Origin: Candidatus Bathyarchaeota archaeon
GTDB taxonomy: Archaea > Thermoproteota > Bathyarchaeia > Bathyarchaeales > Bathycorpusculaceae
Assembly: GCA_030673805.1 (NCBI GenBank)
Contig: DAOVIH010000075.1
Coordinates: 1 to 5,332, forward strand
Direction of reading: 5' to 3'
DNA length: 5,332 bases
Both the position numbers and the translations under genes were made by a program. This document shows, piece after piece, positions 1 through 4,978 of this stretch. Each line of letters opens with the position of its first letter. Position 1 is the first letter of the stretch. The notes under the pieces are model-generated. The model was not told the origin of the DNA and made no database searches. It saw only the letters and a program-made list of their open reading frames with translations.

Positions 1-1
1 A

Positions 2-61
2 GTGTATAAGAGGAAAACAGAAAAACAGTACAACAAAAATACAGGAGAAACAAAAAAATGA
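2..61 (+). CDS. possible C-terminal tail of an upstream gene (partial)
   Basis: From base 2 this frame is open for 19 codons and ends at TGA 59-61. The peptide is a lysine-rich, hydrophilic tail (VYKRKTEKQ...GETKK) of the kind often found at protein C-termini. Its stop overlaps the ATG of the next small ORF in an ATGA arrangement (58-61), typical of translationally coupled genes. Against it, the region is so T-poor that an open frame of this length is unremarkable, and the start lies outside the window. No family can be recognised from so short a piece. Confidence 0.22.
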   Translation: MYKRKTEKQYNKNTGETKK

Positions 62-150
62 AGAAAGTATTCACAACCAACTGGTACCTGTCCAGATCAG
101 TATTCACCCAAGTAACCAACAAAACCCCAAAAACCAAAACCCCAACCTGA
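58..150 (+). CDS. possible 30-residue small protein
   Basis: ATG at 58 begins a 30-codon ORF ending in TGA at 148-150. A GGAG at 44-47 lies ten bases upstream, a usable though slightly long Shine-Dalgarno spacing. The start overlaps the stop of the preceding open frame (ATGA), and its stop overlaps the TGAGG that could be the ribosome site for the gene at 162, so the three could form a tightly packed operon. The peptide starts MKKVFTTNWYLSRSVF and ends in a Thr/Pro/Lys-rich tail. Every codon ends in A, C or G, none in T, which may be codon choice or just the local composition. I recognise no family. It could equally be untranslated leader. Confidence 0.28.
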   Translation: MKKVFTTNWYLSRSVFTQVTNKTPKTKTPT

Positions 151-152
151 GG
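149..152 (+). promoter_or_regulatory. candidate Shine-Dalgarno site for the gene at 162
   Basis: GAGG lies nine bases before the ATG at 162. It supports that ATG as a real start and not an internal methionine of a longer protein, although the frame is open upstream to the window edge. The match is only four bases, so the support is moderate. Confidence 0.4.
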
Positions 153-161
153 CAACACCCC

Positions 162-527
162 ATGAGCCAAACAAGAACCGAAGAGAGACATGAGGATTGC
201 GCGTTCTTGGCATCGACGATTTGTGAGCCGAGTTTCGGAGAGCTTGTTCTAGATGCGATTGATGAAGTTTTTTCTGCGCTTGAAGATTCTTGCAAAGGGG
301 CTATTTATGCTTGTTTATCGGAGCTGGATATTCAGAGGAAAGAAATTCCACACAAAATCGAAGAGGTCAGCGAAGCCATCGAAAGAATCTTTGGACCGAG
401 TGCCAAGTTGATCGAAATAAGGATAATTAAAGCATTGCACGAAAGAATGCCAAATTTCGAGTATTGCCCAGAAGAAGCAGATCTACTCTTCACGAACTAC
501 GTCAAGAGACTAAATGTTTTTCTATAG
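162..527 (+). CDS. small helical protein resembling the NitrOD5 domain
   Basis: A 121-residue, predicted cytoplasmic, largely helical protein with no signal peptide or membrane segment. Residues about 26-116 resemble, from memory, the NitrOD5 domain described as an output domain in archaeal signalling proteins and common as a stand-alone protein in Bathyarchaeia and Thaumarchaeota. The matching pattern is a leading (V/L)LDAIDEV helix, a helix with AIYACL, an EIPHKIEE loop, EAIERIFGPSAKLIE, then LFTNYVKRL. Its biochemical role is unknown. Five cysteines (13, 21, 44, 51, 102) are many for its size, but they form no classical CxxC pair. The ATG at 162 has GAGG nine bases upstream. However, the frame remains open to the window edge, so this could be the C-terminal domain of a larger protein. 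The gene ends 90 bp before the convergent regulator gene. Confidence is high for coding and moderate for the domain. Confidence 0.75.
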   Translation: MSQTRTEERHEDCAFLASTICEPSFGELVLDAIDEVFSALEDSCKGAIYACLSELDIQRKEIPHKIEEVSEAIERIFGPSAKLIEIRIIKALHERMPNFEYCPEEADLLFTNYVKRLNVFL

Positions 528-563
528 CCTAAGCTCAGACCTTTATAGGGCAATCAGCTTCTT

Positions 564-571
564 GGTATACC
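564..571. repeat. 8-bp palindrome between convergent genes
   Basis: GGTATACC is a perfect 8-bp palindrome in the gap between the convergent genes. It is too short to mean much and has no T-run after it on either strand. Confidence 0.2.
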
Positions 572-593
572 GAACAAACATAATTTAGCCCGG

Positions 594-599
594 AAAAAA
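594..599 (-). terminator. possible T-tract terminator of the winged-helix gene
   Basis: On the - strand a run of six T follows the TGA stop (617-619) of the winged-helix gene by 17 bases. Archaeal transcription often ends at such T-tracts without a hairpin. The run is short, so this is a weak call. Confidence 0.3.
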
Positions 600-616
600 C
601 TTCGTATTTACTCTTC

Positions 617-913
617 TCAGTAAAACACACCTACTTTCCTCATTGCCGCTTCTTCTGTTATCGGGAGACAATCAGTGAGTTCTTTGAATTTTGAGAGAAG
701 GGGTCTAGCTTTTGCAGTCGCTGAATAAACGACATTGTTCTTTTTCAGTCTTCTAACTTCAACTAGTTCCTTATCTATTAGGTCTTTCAAAACGGTCTTC
801 AACACGTTGAAATTTACTTTCGCTTTGTAAGTAATCCTAGTCGATTTCATAGGCCCATATATCACTAAAGCTTCGATAATGTCAATGTAAATTTCCAGCT
901 TGGAACGTCTCAT
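617..913 (-). CDS. ArnR1-like winged helix-turn-helix transcription regulator
   Basis: A 98-residue DNA-binding protein, presumably a cytoplasmic dimer. The opening MRRSKLEIYIDIIEAL followed by YGPMKSTRITYKAKVNFNVL is the typical signature of the archaeal ArnR1-like winged-helix family (Pfam HTH_45). Helix 1 spans about 4-18 and helix 2 about 22-30. The recognition helix is about 34-48 (FNVLKTVLKDLIDKEL), the beta wing 51-66 (VEVRRLKKNNVVYSAT), and a closing helix 67-80 carries the usual KARPLLSKFKEL. The family often ends in a helix that pairs subunits; here the tail (81-98) is short. No ligand domain is visible, so the signal sensed is unknown. The ATG at 911-913 has only a weak AGGG upstream, but a TATA-like box lies at 941-953 and an inverted repeat at 919-935 sits where transcription should start, suggesting self-repression. 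The gene is divergent from the one at 1129, which it might also control. Confidence 0.9.
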   Translation of the reverse strand: MRRSKLEIYIDIIEALVIYGPMKSTRITYKAKVNFNVLKTVLKDLIDKELVEVRRLKKNNVVYSATAKARPLLSKFKELTDCLPITEEAAMRKVGVFY

Positions 914-918
914 AATTG

Positions 919-935
919 ACCCTGCAAAAGAGGGT
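919..935. promoter_or_regulatory. inverted repeat, candidate operator of the winged-helix gene
   Basis: ACCCT (919-923) and AGGGT (931-935) form a perfect 5-bp inverted repeat with a 7-base spacer. It lies between the TATA-like box (941-953) and the ATG (913) of the winged-helix gene, over the expected transcription start. Half-site centres are about 12 bp apart, roughly one helical turn, as suits a dimeric winged-helix repressor. Autoregulation is inferred, not shown. Confidence 0.4.
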
Positions 936-940
936 GTGCT

Positions 941-953
941 TATTAAATAAATT
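941..953 (-). promoter_or_regulatory. TATA-like box of the winged-helix gene
   Basis: On the - strand the sequence reads AATTTATTTAATA. Its centre is about 34 bases from the ATG at 913, so a start about 25 bases downstream of the box leaves a leader of roughly eight to ten bases. The tract is A/T-only and nearly symmetric, so it could also serve + strand transcription. Confidence 0.45.
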
Positions 954-1059
954 GCTTATGAAGGGCTACTATGTTTTCATCGTACTTAGTCTTCATCGGT
1001 CAAATAGATACTGATAGAAAATCTTCTTTTGTTTTTGAAAGAAAACGGAATTAGACAAG

Positions 1060-1068
1060 CCTTTAAGG
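1060..1068 (+). promoter_or_regulatory. possible TATA-like box for the gene at 1129
   Basis: CCTTTAAGG, preceded by GACAAG, resembles an archaeal box A with an upstream purine-rich BRE. Transcription would begin near 1090 and leave a leader of about 40 bases. It is short and weak, and no better candidate is visible nearby. Confidence 0.25.
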
Positions 1069-1128
1069 GAGTTCGAGAAAGAAGCTACTGGTCCTTTACG
1101 AACAAATAGTGGTAGTGGGGTTTAGAGG

Positions 1129-1341
1129 ATGACTTGTTACTTTAGGCACATAAGAAAAATCCTTGAAAAGGGCGGAATAGAGGCTACAAAGGAAAACAAA
1201 AGAGAGATCGACATGGCTATTCATCGCATTGTAGGAGTAGAATACAAGAATTGTTCAGCGACTTGGAAAAAAGTGAAAGAAAGAATTGCGGACGAGCCGG
1301 AAGCATTTGTTTTTGAGTTGAAGACAGCATTAGCCAAGTAA
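1129..1341 (+). CDS. 70-residue archaeal protein of unknown function
   Basis: A small, soluble, mostly helical, lysine/glutamate-rich protein with no signal peptide or membrane helix. The pattern MTCYFRHI...ILEKGGIEATKENK...IDMAIHRIVG...YKNCSATWKKVKERI looks like a short conserved archaeal family I have seen as an uncharacterised protein in methanogens and Bathyarchaeia; I cannot name a function. Two cysteines (3 and 42), three histidines or nearby polar residues (H7, H32) and the aromatic W46 are the most distinctive positions. Cys3 with His7 is placed as if for metal or redox use, but that is speculation. The start is fixed: a TAG lies two codons upstream (1123-1125) and the next methionine is residue 29. 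The GAGG at 1125-1128 touches the ATG directly, too close to act as a normal ribosome site; GGGG at 1117-1120 is a poor alternative. It converges on the surface-protein gene with a 48-bp gap. Confidence 0.8.
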   Translation: MTCYFRHIRKILEKGGIEATKENKREIDMAIHRIVGVEYKNCSATWKKVKERIADEPEAFVFELKTALAK

Positions 1342-1389
1342 TTTGCCATTTCAATACTTTCCGCGTAGTCGAAACTGAGTTAGCAATTC

Positions 1390-3876
1390 TCACTCTGTCG
1401 ATTTCTGGGATTGCTTGGCTTTCTTGTTTTCTTTATTTATTCTTGAAAGAACCAGTAGGGCACTCCCAATAAGTACCACCTCAACTGCAACAATGACAAG
1501 AATAGAGGAAAATTCAAATTGAAACGCTTGAATGCTGAAATTAATAACTTCGGAAGTTCCAGTGTTTCCAGCGATGTCGTTGGCGTAGATTACTAAAGAG
1601 TGAGAACCAGAGGACAACCCATTTAGAAGCGTGCTTTCAGAGATAGTAATGTTAGCTTGTCCATCCAAACTGTAACCTATCCACGAAGTTGGCTCACTAA
1701 CGACGAAATTCAACAAAATATTTCTCGTTGAATATGAGTTGTTCTCAGGGGAGATCGCGAAAACAATTGGGAGAGCTGTCCAAGAATTCATAAGGGGGAG
1801 GGCATCCCTATTGTTTTCGTTGATTATATAGGGATTATCCGCGATACCGTCACCGTCATCATCAAAGCCTAGATGATTGTCCCAGTAGTTTCCTATTGGA
1901 GAGAAGCCGTCTTCCCAAATGTTCACGGCGTTTTTGCTGGAAGCATGATTCTCGTTTTCGACAAAGTTGTTCCCGTAGACCGTGTTGATTTCAGCTCTTT
2001 CGAAATAGACTCCGAAGCTATTGCCTGAAATGGTGTTTCCAGAAATGTAGTGATATCTGCAAAGTCCAGGGCTGTTATCTGAGTCGCCAATCCAAATACC
2101 AAAGCGGTTTTCGTTAATTCGGTTTTTAGCTATGACATTAAGGTTTACGTTACGCAGAGAATAACCTTGTGTAGTGTCATAGATTTGGATGCCGTAGGAG
2201 AAATTTCTAATTTCGAGGTTCCTTATTGTTACCCAACTTCTGTCAAAGAGACAAATTCCTGTAAAAGCACCCTCGCCCGAAAGAAGATGAAGATTGCCGT
2301 TGATCACAACATTATCCCTCTCAACTAATAGCGAACCTTTAAGGTCGTCAGTGAAGGTGTAGACATTTCCGTTTCGTTTAATCTTGTCTGTCCCTTCAAC
2401 TGAACCATCGGCTCTAATGTAAAAAGCTTGGAAGGCTGGAGTTGAAACTGGCTCCATGAGCGGATAGTTGTCTTTGTTGTTTTTGTCAATAACGTAAGGC
2501 GTGTCTCCTTTTCCGTCTTCATCCGAGTCAACTCCCTCATAATCGTCCCAATAATTCCCATCAGCTCTGTTGTCCCAGAGATTAGGTGAAAGTATTCCAT
2601 CTTCAGATGATAGACTAAGGTCTATATGCTTTGAATTGTTCTCGAAGTTATTATGGTAGAAGCCGTTCTTCGAAGAATCATTCATCCGAAAGGTAATGCC
2701 ATTCTGATGGCCTGTTATAGTGTTTACGGAAACCGTGTTATTTGTTGCGTCATTCAAAAGAAAGCCATAAGCCACGTTTTTTGTAATTATGTTTTTGCAA
2801 AACTTGTTTTTTGAAGACGAAACAAGTTGAACCCCACCCATGTTCTCAGAAATGACACTTTCCTCCAGCGTATTGCCAGAGGAGCCGTAGAGGAGTATAC
2901 TTCTGGAAATACCGTTGATTCTAACCTCTCTAATTCGTGAGTCTGTGGTATTCACCAAGAGTATTCCTTCGCCGTTTCTTGAGAGGTCTATGTTTCTAAC
3001 CGTAATATTTTCACAGTTCACAAGGGCCACGTATCCGGCATCAAAAGGTACAGTCTTGTCGCTTTCACCGATCCAATAGTAGACTGGTTTGCCGTTTACT
3101 AGATTGGAGACATCGATGTCGTTGAGAAACTCAGAGATCCCATCATCTAAGTTAGATTCAACGTTGAAATTGTAGATGTTGTTATCAAAGCGGTTGTTTC
3201 TAAGCAGATTTCTTGATCCGGAGATTCTGAAACCAAATTCTTGACTGTGAACTGTGTTGCCAGAAACATTGTTGCCAGTAGAGTCAAACAGCTCCAAACC
3301 GCAGTTCTCGTTGTTTATCAGAAAATTTAATGCTATTGTGTTATTTCCAGAATATTCAAGTCTGATGCCGTAGCTGCTGTTAATCACACTGTTTCCAGAT
3401 ATGTTGTTTTCATAGGAATCGTAAAGAAAGATACCATGGCTTCGGTTTAAGAGGTTTCCAAATATGTTGCAACCTCGAACATTGAGTAATAAGATTCCAG
3501 CTTGTTGATGGGAAATATCGGAAACAAAAGAATTGGCGTTTTCTATTGTGAATCCTGTAACATTGACACCATCCCGGCGAATGAGAAGAGCAGTTCCATT
3601 TAGACGCTCATCTCCAACTATAGTCGTTGTTTCAATACTTTCGCCCTTAATTGATAAGGACTTGTTAATTGACAGACTCTCATGGTAGAGTCCTCTTTTC
3701 ACGTTTATTGTGTCACCCTCATTGGCATTGTCGATAGCTTCTTGGATAGTTGAGTAATCATCTGGAACGGCAATCCTTTTTGAACTCGCCATAATCAGCT
3801 GAGTGTTCAAAACGCAAGAAAGCGTCAACAACAAGAATACTAGAAACAAAACAGTGGGCTTTCTCGGGCTACTCAC
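1390..3876 (-). CDS. membrane-anchored NosD-type beta-helix surface protein
   Basis: An 828-residue secreted protein. The signal peptide spans about 1-30 (hydrophobic 8-28). VPDDYSTIQEAIDNANEGD (37-55) is the classic opening of NosD/pectin-lyase-like right-handed beta-helix proteins. Module 1 runs to about 475, with Asn-rich rungs (GNNVSGNTV-like) about every 20-25 residues, and closes with NYWD, a DxDxDGxxD loop (450-458) and PYVID...YPLM. Module 2 (about 484-697) repeats the plan with NYWD, DxDxDGxxD (672-680) and PYIIN...LPLM. An Ig-like domain (about 703-783; SPENNS, WIGYSLDGQ, GSHSLVIYANDIAGNTG) leads to a transmembrane helix (about 789-811) and a Lys-rich cytoplasmic tail. About 17 N-X-S/T sequons suggest N-glycosylation. 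The start is GTG at 3874-3876, five bases after AGGTG. The NosD name comes from nitrous-oxide reductase maturation, but no nos gene is present; adhesion or polysaccharide binding is as likely. Confidence 0.9.
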   Translation of the reverse strand: MSSPRKPTVLFLVFLLLTLSCVLNTQLIMASSKRIAVPDDYSTIQEAIDNANEGDTINVKRGLYHESLSINKSLSIKGESIETTTIVGDERLNGTALLIRRDGVNVTGFTIENANSFVSDISHQQAGILLLNVRGCNIFGNLLNRSHGIFLYDSYENNISGNSVINSSYGIRLEYSGNNTIALNFLINNENCGLELFDSTGNNVSGNTVHSQEFGFRISGSRNLLRNNRFDNNIYNFNVESNLDDGISEFLNDIDVSNLVNGKPVYYWIGESDKTVPFDAGYVALVNCENITVRNIDLSRNGEGILLVNTTDSRIREVRINGISRSILLYGSSGNTLEESVISENMGGVQLVSSSKNKFCKNIITKNVAYGFLLNDATNNTVSVNTITGHQNGITFRMNDSSKNGFYHNNFENNSKHIDLSLSSEDGILSPNLWDNRADGNYWDDYEGVDSDEDGKGDTPYVIDKNNKDNYPLMEPVSTPAFQAFYIRADGSVEGTDKIKRNGNVYTFTDDLKGSLLVERDNVVINGNLHLLSGEGAFTGICLFDRSWVTIRNLEIRNFSYGIQIYDTTQGYSLRNVNLNVIAKNRINENRFGIWIGDSDNSPGLCRYHYISGNTISGNSFGVYFERAEINTVYGNNFVENENHASSKNAVNIWEDGFSPIGNYWDNHLGFDDDGDGIADNPYIINENNRDALPLMNSWTALPIVFAISPENNSYSTRNILLNFVVSEPTSWIGYSLDGQANITISESTLLNGLSSGSHSLVIYANDIAGNTGTSEVINFSIQAFQFEFSSILVIVAVEVVLIGSALLVLSRINKENKKAKQSQKSTE
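1444..1509 (-). other. C-terminal transmembrane anchor of the surface protein
   Basis: Residues 790-811 form a single hydrophobic helix (SILVIVAVEVVLIGSALLVL), followed by a Lys-rich tail that should stay in the cytoplasm. The beta-helix and Ig-like parts therefore face outward. One glutamate (799) lies inside the helix. Confidence 0.85.
1789..1896 (-). repeat. second copy of the NosD module-closing motif
   Basis: Encodes residues 661-696: GNYWD, then D672, D674, D676, G677 and D680 in a DxDxDGxxD loop, then PYIIN and LPLM. It aligns feature by feature with residues 437-473 (2458-2568). The acidic loop resembles calcium-binding loops of dockerin or thrombospondin-3 type. Confidence 0.75.
2458..2568 (-). 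repeat. first copy of the NosD module-closing motif
   Basis: Encodes residues 437-473: GNYWDD, then D450, D452, D454, G455 and D458 in a DxDxDGxxD loop, then PYVID and YPLM. It caps the first beta-helix and is repeated at 1789-1896. Calcium binding is inferred from the acidic spacing. Confidence 0.75.
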
Positions 3877-3881
3877 TAAAA

Positions 3882-3886
3882 CACCT
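3882..3886 (-). promoter_or_regulatory. Shine-Dalgarno site selecting a GTG start
   Basis: AGGTG on the - strand lies five bases before the GTG at 3874-3876 and matches the 16S anti-Shine-Dalgarno. It supports the GTG as the start of the surface protein; a nearby ATG (3891-3893) is out of frame. The resulting N-terminus is an ordinary signal peptide. Confidence 0.65.
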
Positions 3887-3920
3887 TTCCCATTTTCTTT
3901 TCTATAGACGAATAGGAAGC

Positions 3921-3928
3921 ATTAATAG
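3921..3928 (-). promoter_or_regulatory. possible TATA-like box of the surface-protein gene
   Basis: CTATTAAT on the - strand would place transcription start near 3899 and leave a leader of roughly 22 bases that includes the AGGTG ribosome site. A second A/T patch (TCTATAGA, about 3900-3907) is too close to leave room for that site. Confidence 0.3.
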
Positions 3929-3940
3929 GTGTTGATTCGT

Positions 3941-4014
3941 GGCTTTCAGAGCCCAAGGACTGGACAATCGCACAGAATTGGTTTTCAAACCAACCTAGAG
4001 AGTTTTTGGAAACT
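3941..4014. repeat. three short inverted repeats between the CDF and surface-protein genes
   Basis: Three hairpin-capable repeats lie in one gap. GGCT/AGCC with a 5-base loop is at 3941-3953. TTGGTTT/AAACCAA around a 2-base centre is at 3978-3993, nearly a 16-bp palindrome. AGTTT/AAACT with a 4-base loop is at 4001-4014. On the - strand none is followed by a T-run, so they do not look like a simple terminator of the CDF gene. The middle one could be an operator or an RNA hairpin in a read-through transcript. Confidence 0.45.
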
Positions 4015-4016
4015 TT

Positions 4017-4886
4017 TCAGCGCCAAGTCTTGCATTCTATGCCGGAACAATAGTCTTTGCTTTCAAGCTCAATCGTTGAATGTTCAATATGGAGTTCCTC
4101 AAGTATGCCCTTGATTGTTTTTCTGGTCTGACTGGGGTTTTTGAGTAGAGACTCATCAACTACTACGTGGCCTGTTAGAATATCCGTTTCTCCCTCAAGC
4201 GACCATATATGTATGTCATGAACTCCCAAGACGCCATTTATTGAGGAGAGTTCTCGCTTGACTTTTTCAATGTCGATGTGTTTTGGCACTCCTTCGAGTA
4301 GAATATTAATGGTTTCCCTTAGATTCTTAGCTACATTGTAAAGAATGAACACGGTCAAACCCACAGTTAGCAGAGGATCAACCAGATATATGCCCCAAAA
4401 ATGAATAATGACTGCCCCCACCAGTATGACTACCCAACCAAGAACATCCTCCAGTAGATGCCATGAAAGGACCCTTTCGTTTAAACTCTCGCCTTTTTTG
4501 AGAACAAAGAATCCTACACCATTAAAAATGATGCCGATGATGGCTATTCCAAACATACCCATAGCATCAACAACTTGGGGGTTAATGATTCGTGGAATGG
4601 CTTGGGCGAGAATAAATATAGAGCCCCCGACTAGGACCATCCCGGCGAATAGAGCTGAAAACAGGGATAAACGCTGATATCCAAAAGTATGGCTACTATC
4701 GGGTTCCTTTTGGGCTCCCCGCTCGAAGAAATAGGCACTTAACAGCGCTACGCTATCTCCGAAGTCGTGAAGGGCATCGGAGAGAATAGCTAAGCTGTTT
4801 GTCCAAAGGCCACCGACAACCTCTAGAATTGTGAATCCTACATTCAAGAGCGCTGCAAGCCTGATCCGTTTCTCTCGCTCGGGCAT
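4017..4886 (-). CDS. cation diffusion facilitator (CDF) metal exporter, CzcD/ZnT-like
   Basis: A 289-residue integral membrane transporter, normal CDF length, expected to export a divalent metal (zinc likely; cadmium, cobalt, manganese or iron possible) in exchange for protons, as a homodimer. Six hydrophobic helices fill about 8-185. The transport site is complete: H40 and D44 in helix 2 (ILSDALHDFGDS) and H143 and D147 in helix 5 (SWHLLEDVLG), the HxxxD plus HxxxD pattern of the zinc/cadmium branch. FGYQRLSLFSALFAG (68-82) is the conserved helix 2-3 region. The His-rich loop of many ZnT/ZitB proteins is absent. The cytoplasmic C-terminal domain (about 195-275) has GVHDIHIWSLEG and EHSTIELE; H223, H226, H240 and H269 could bind regulatory metal. 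The tail ends with two cysteines (280, 285). ATG at 4884-4886 follows a TATA-like box at about 25 bases with no ribosome site, so the message is probably leaderless. Confidence 0.94.
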   Translation of the reverse strand: MPEREKRIRLAALLNVGFTILEVVGGLWTNSLAILSDALHDFGDSVALLSAYFFERGAQKEPDSSHTFGYQRLSLFSALFAGMVLVGGSIFILAQAIPRIINPQVVDAMGMFGIAIIGIIFNGVGFFVLKKGESLNERVLSWHLLEDVLGWVVILVGAVIIHFWGIYLVDPLLTVGLTVFILYNVAKNLRETINILLEGVPKHIDIEKVKRELSSINGVLGVHDIHIWSLEGETDILTGHVVVDESLLKNPSQTRKTIKGILEELHIEHSTIELESKDYCSGIECKTWR

Positions 4887-4905
4887 GTTTTATGCTACAC
4901 TCGCG

Positions 4906-4917
4906 ATTTAATAAAAA
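4906..4917 (-). promoter_or_regulatory. TATA-like box of the CDF gene, leaderless promoter
   Basis: On the - strand TTTTTATTAAAT is centred about 25 bases from the ATG at 4886, so transcription should start at or next to the start codon. No GGAGG-like site lies between them, consistent with leaderless translation. It also means the CDF can be expressed independently of the phosphatase gene upstream. Confidence 0.55.
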
Positions 4918-4978
4918 GTTAACCTATTGGGTTCTTTCCCTGAGTTCTTCTTTGAGGATCAAATAGTCGATTTCCGAT

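Larger units (their letters stand above)
1..161. other. A-rich, T-poor left edge with uncertain coding content
   Basis: The + strand here is about 49% A and only 12% T, unlike the rest of the window. Positions 114-147 contain only A and C. Because stop codons need T, reading frames stay open easily and openness is weak evidence for coding. Three readings are possible. One is the tail of an upstream gene ending at 61. The second is a 30-codon ORF at 58-150. The third is an upstream extension of the gene at 162, whose frame is open from base 3 to the ATG but has no ATG, GTG or TTG of its own in the window. That extension would be a Gln/Asn/Lys-rich low-complexity linker. The sequence does not decide between them. 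Confidence 0.6.

Noticed and set aside
104..295. 63-codon ORF on the - strand, opposite the left edge and the gene at 162
   Set aside because: It is rich in Trp, Gly, Leu and Cys as expected from the complement of an A/C tract, overlaps a better gene and shows no ribosome site or family.
1069..1080. GTTCGA resembling a tRNA T-loop
   Set aside because: No matching stems, anticodon arm or CCA-side acceptor around it.
2325..2600. 91-codon - strand ORF inside the surface-protein gene
   Set aside because: It is a frame-shifted reading of the acidic-loop and module-2 region (Thr/Lys-rich), and the overlapping frame has clear domain motifs throughout.
1390..3876. Nos (nitrous oxide reductase) system suggested by the NosD name
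   Set aside because: No NosZ, NosF, NosY or other Nos gene is in the window; NosD-type beta-helix repeats are widespread in archaeal surface proteins.
3929..4114. 61-codon + strand ORF opposite the CDF 3' end
   Set aside because: GTG start without ribosome site, half of it antisense to the conserved CDF C-terminal domain, no recognisable pattern.
4408..4677. 89-codon + strand ORF antisense to the CDF
   Set aside because: Met/Pro/Thr-rich translation typical of the reverse of membrane helices; the - strand gene is unambiguous.
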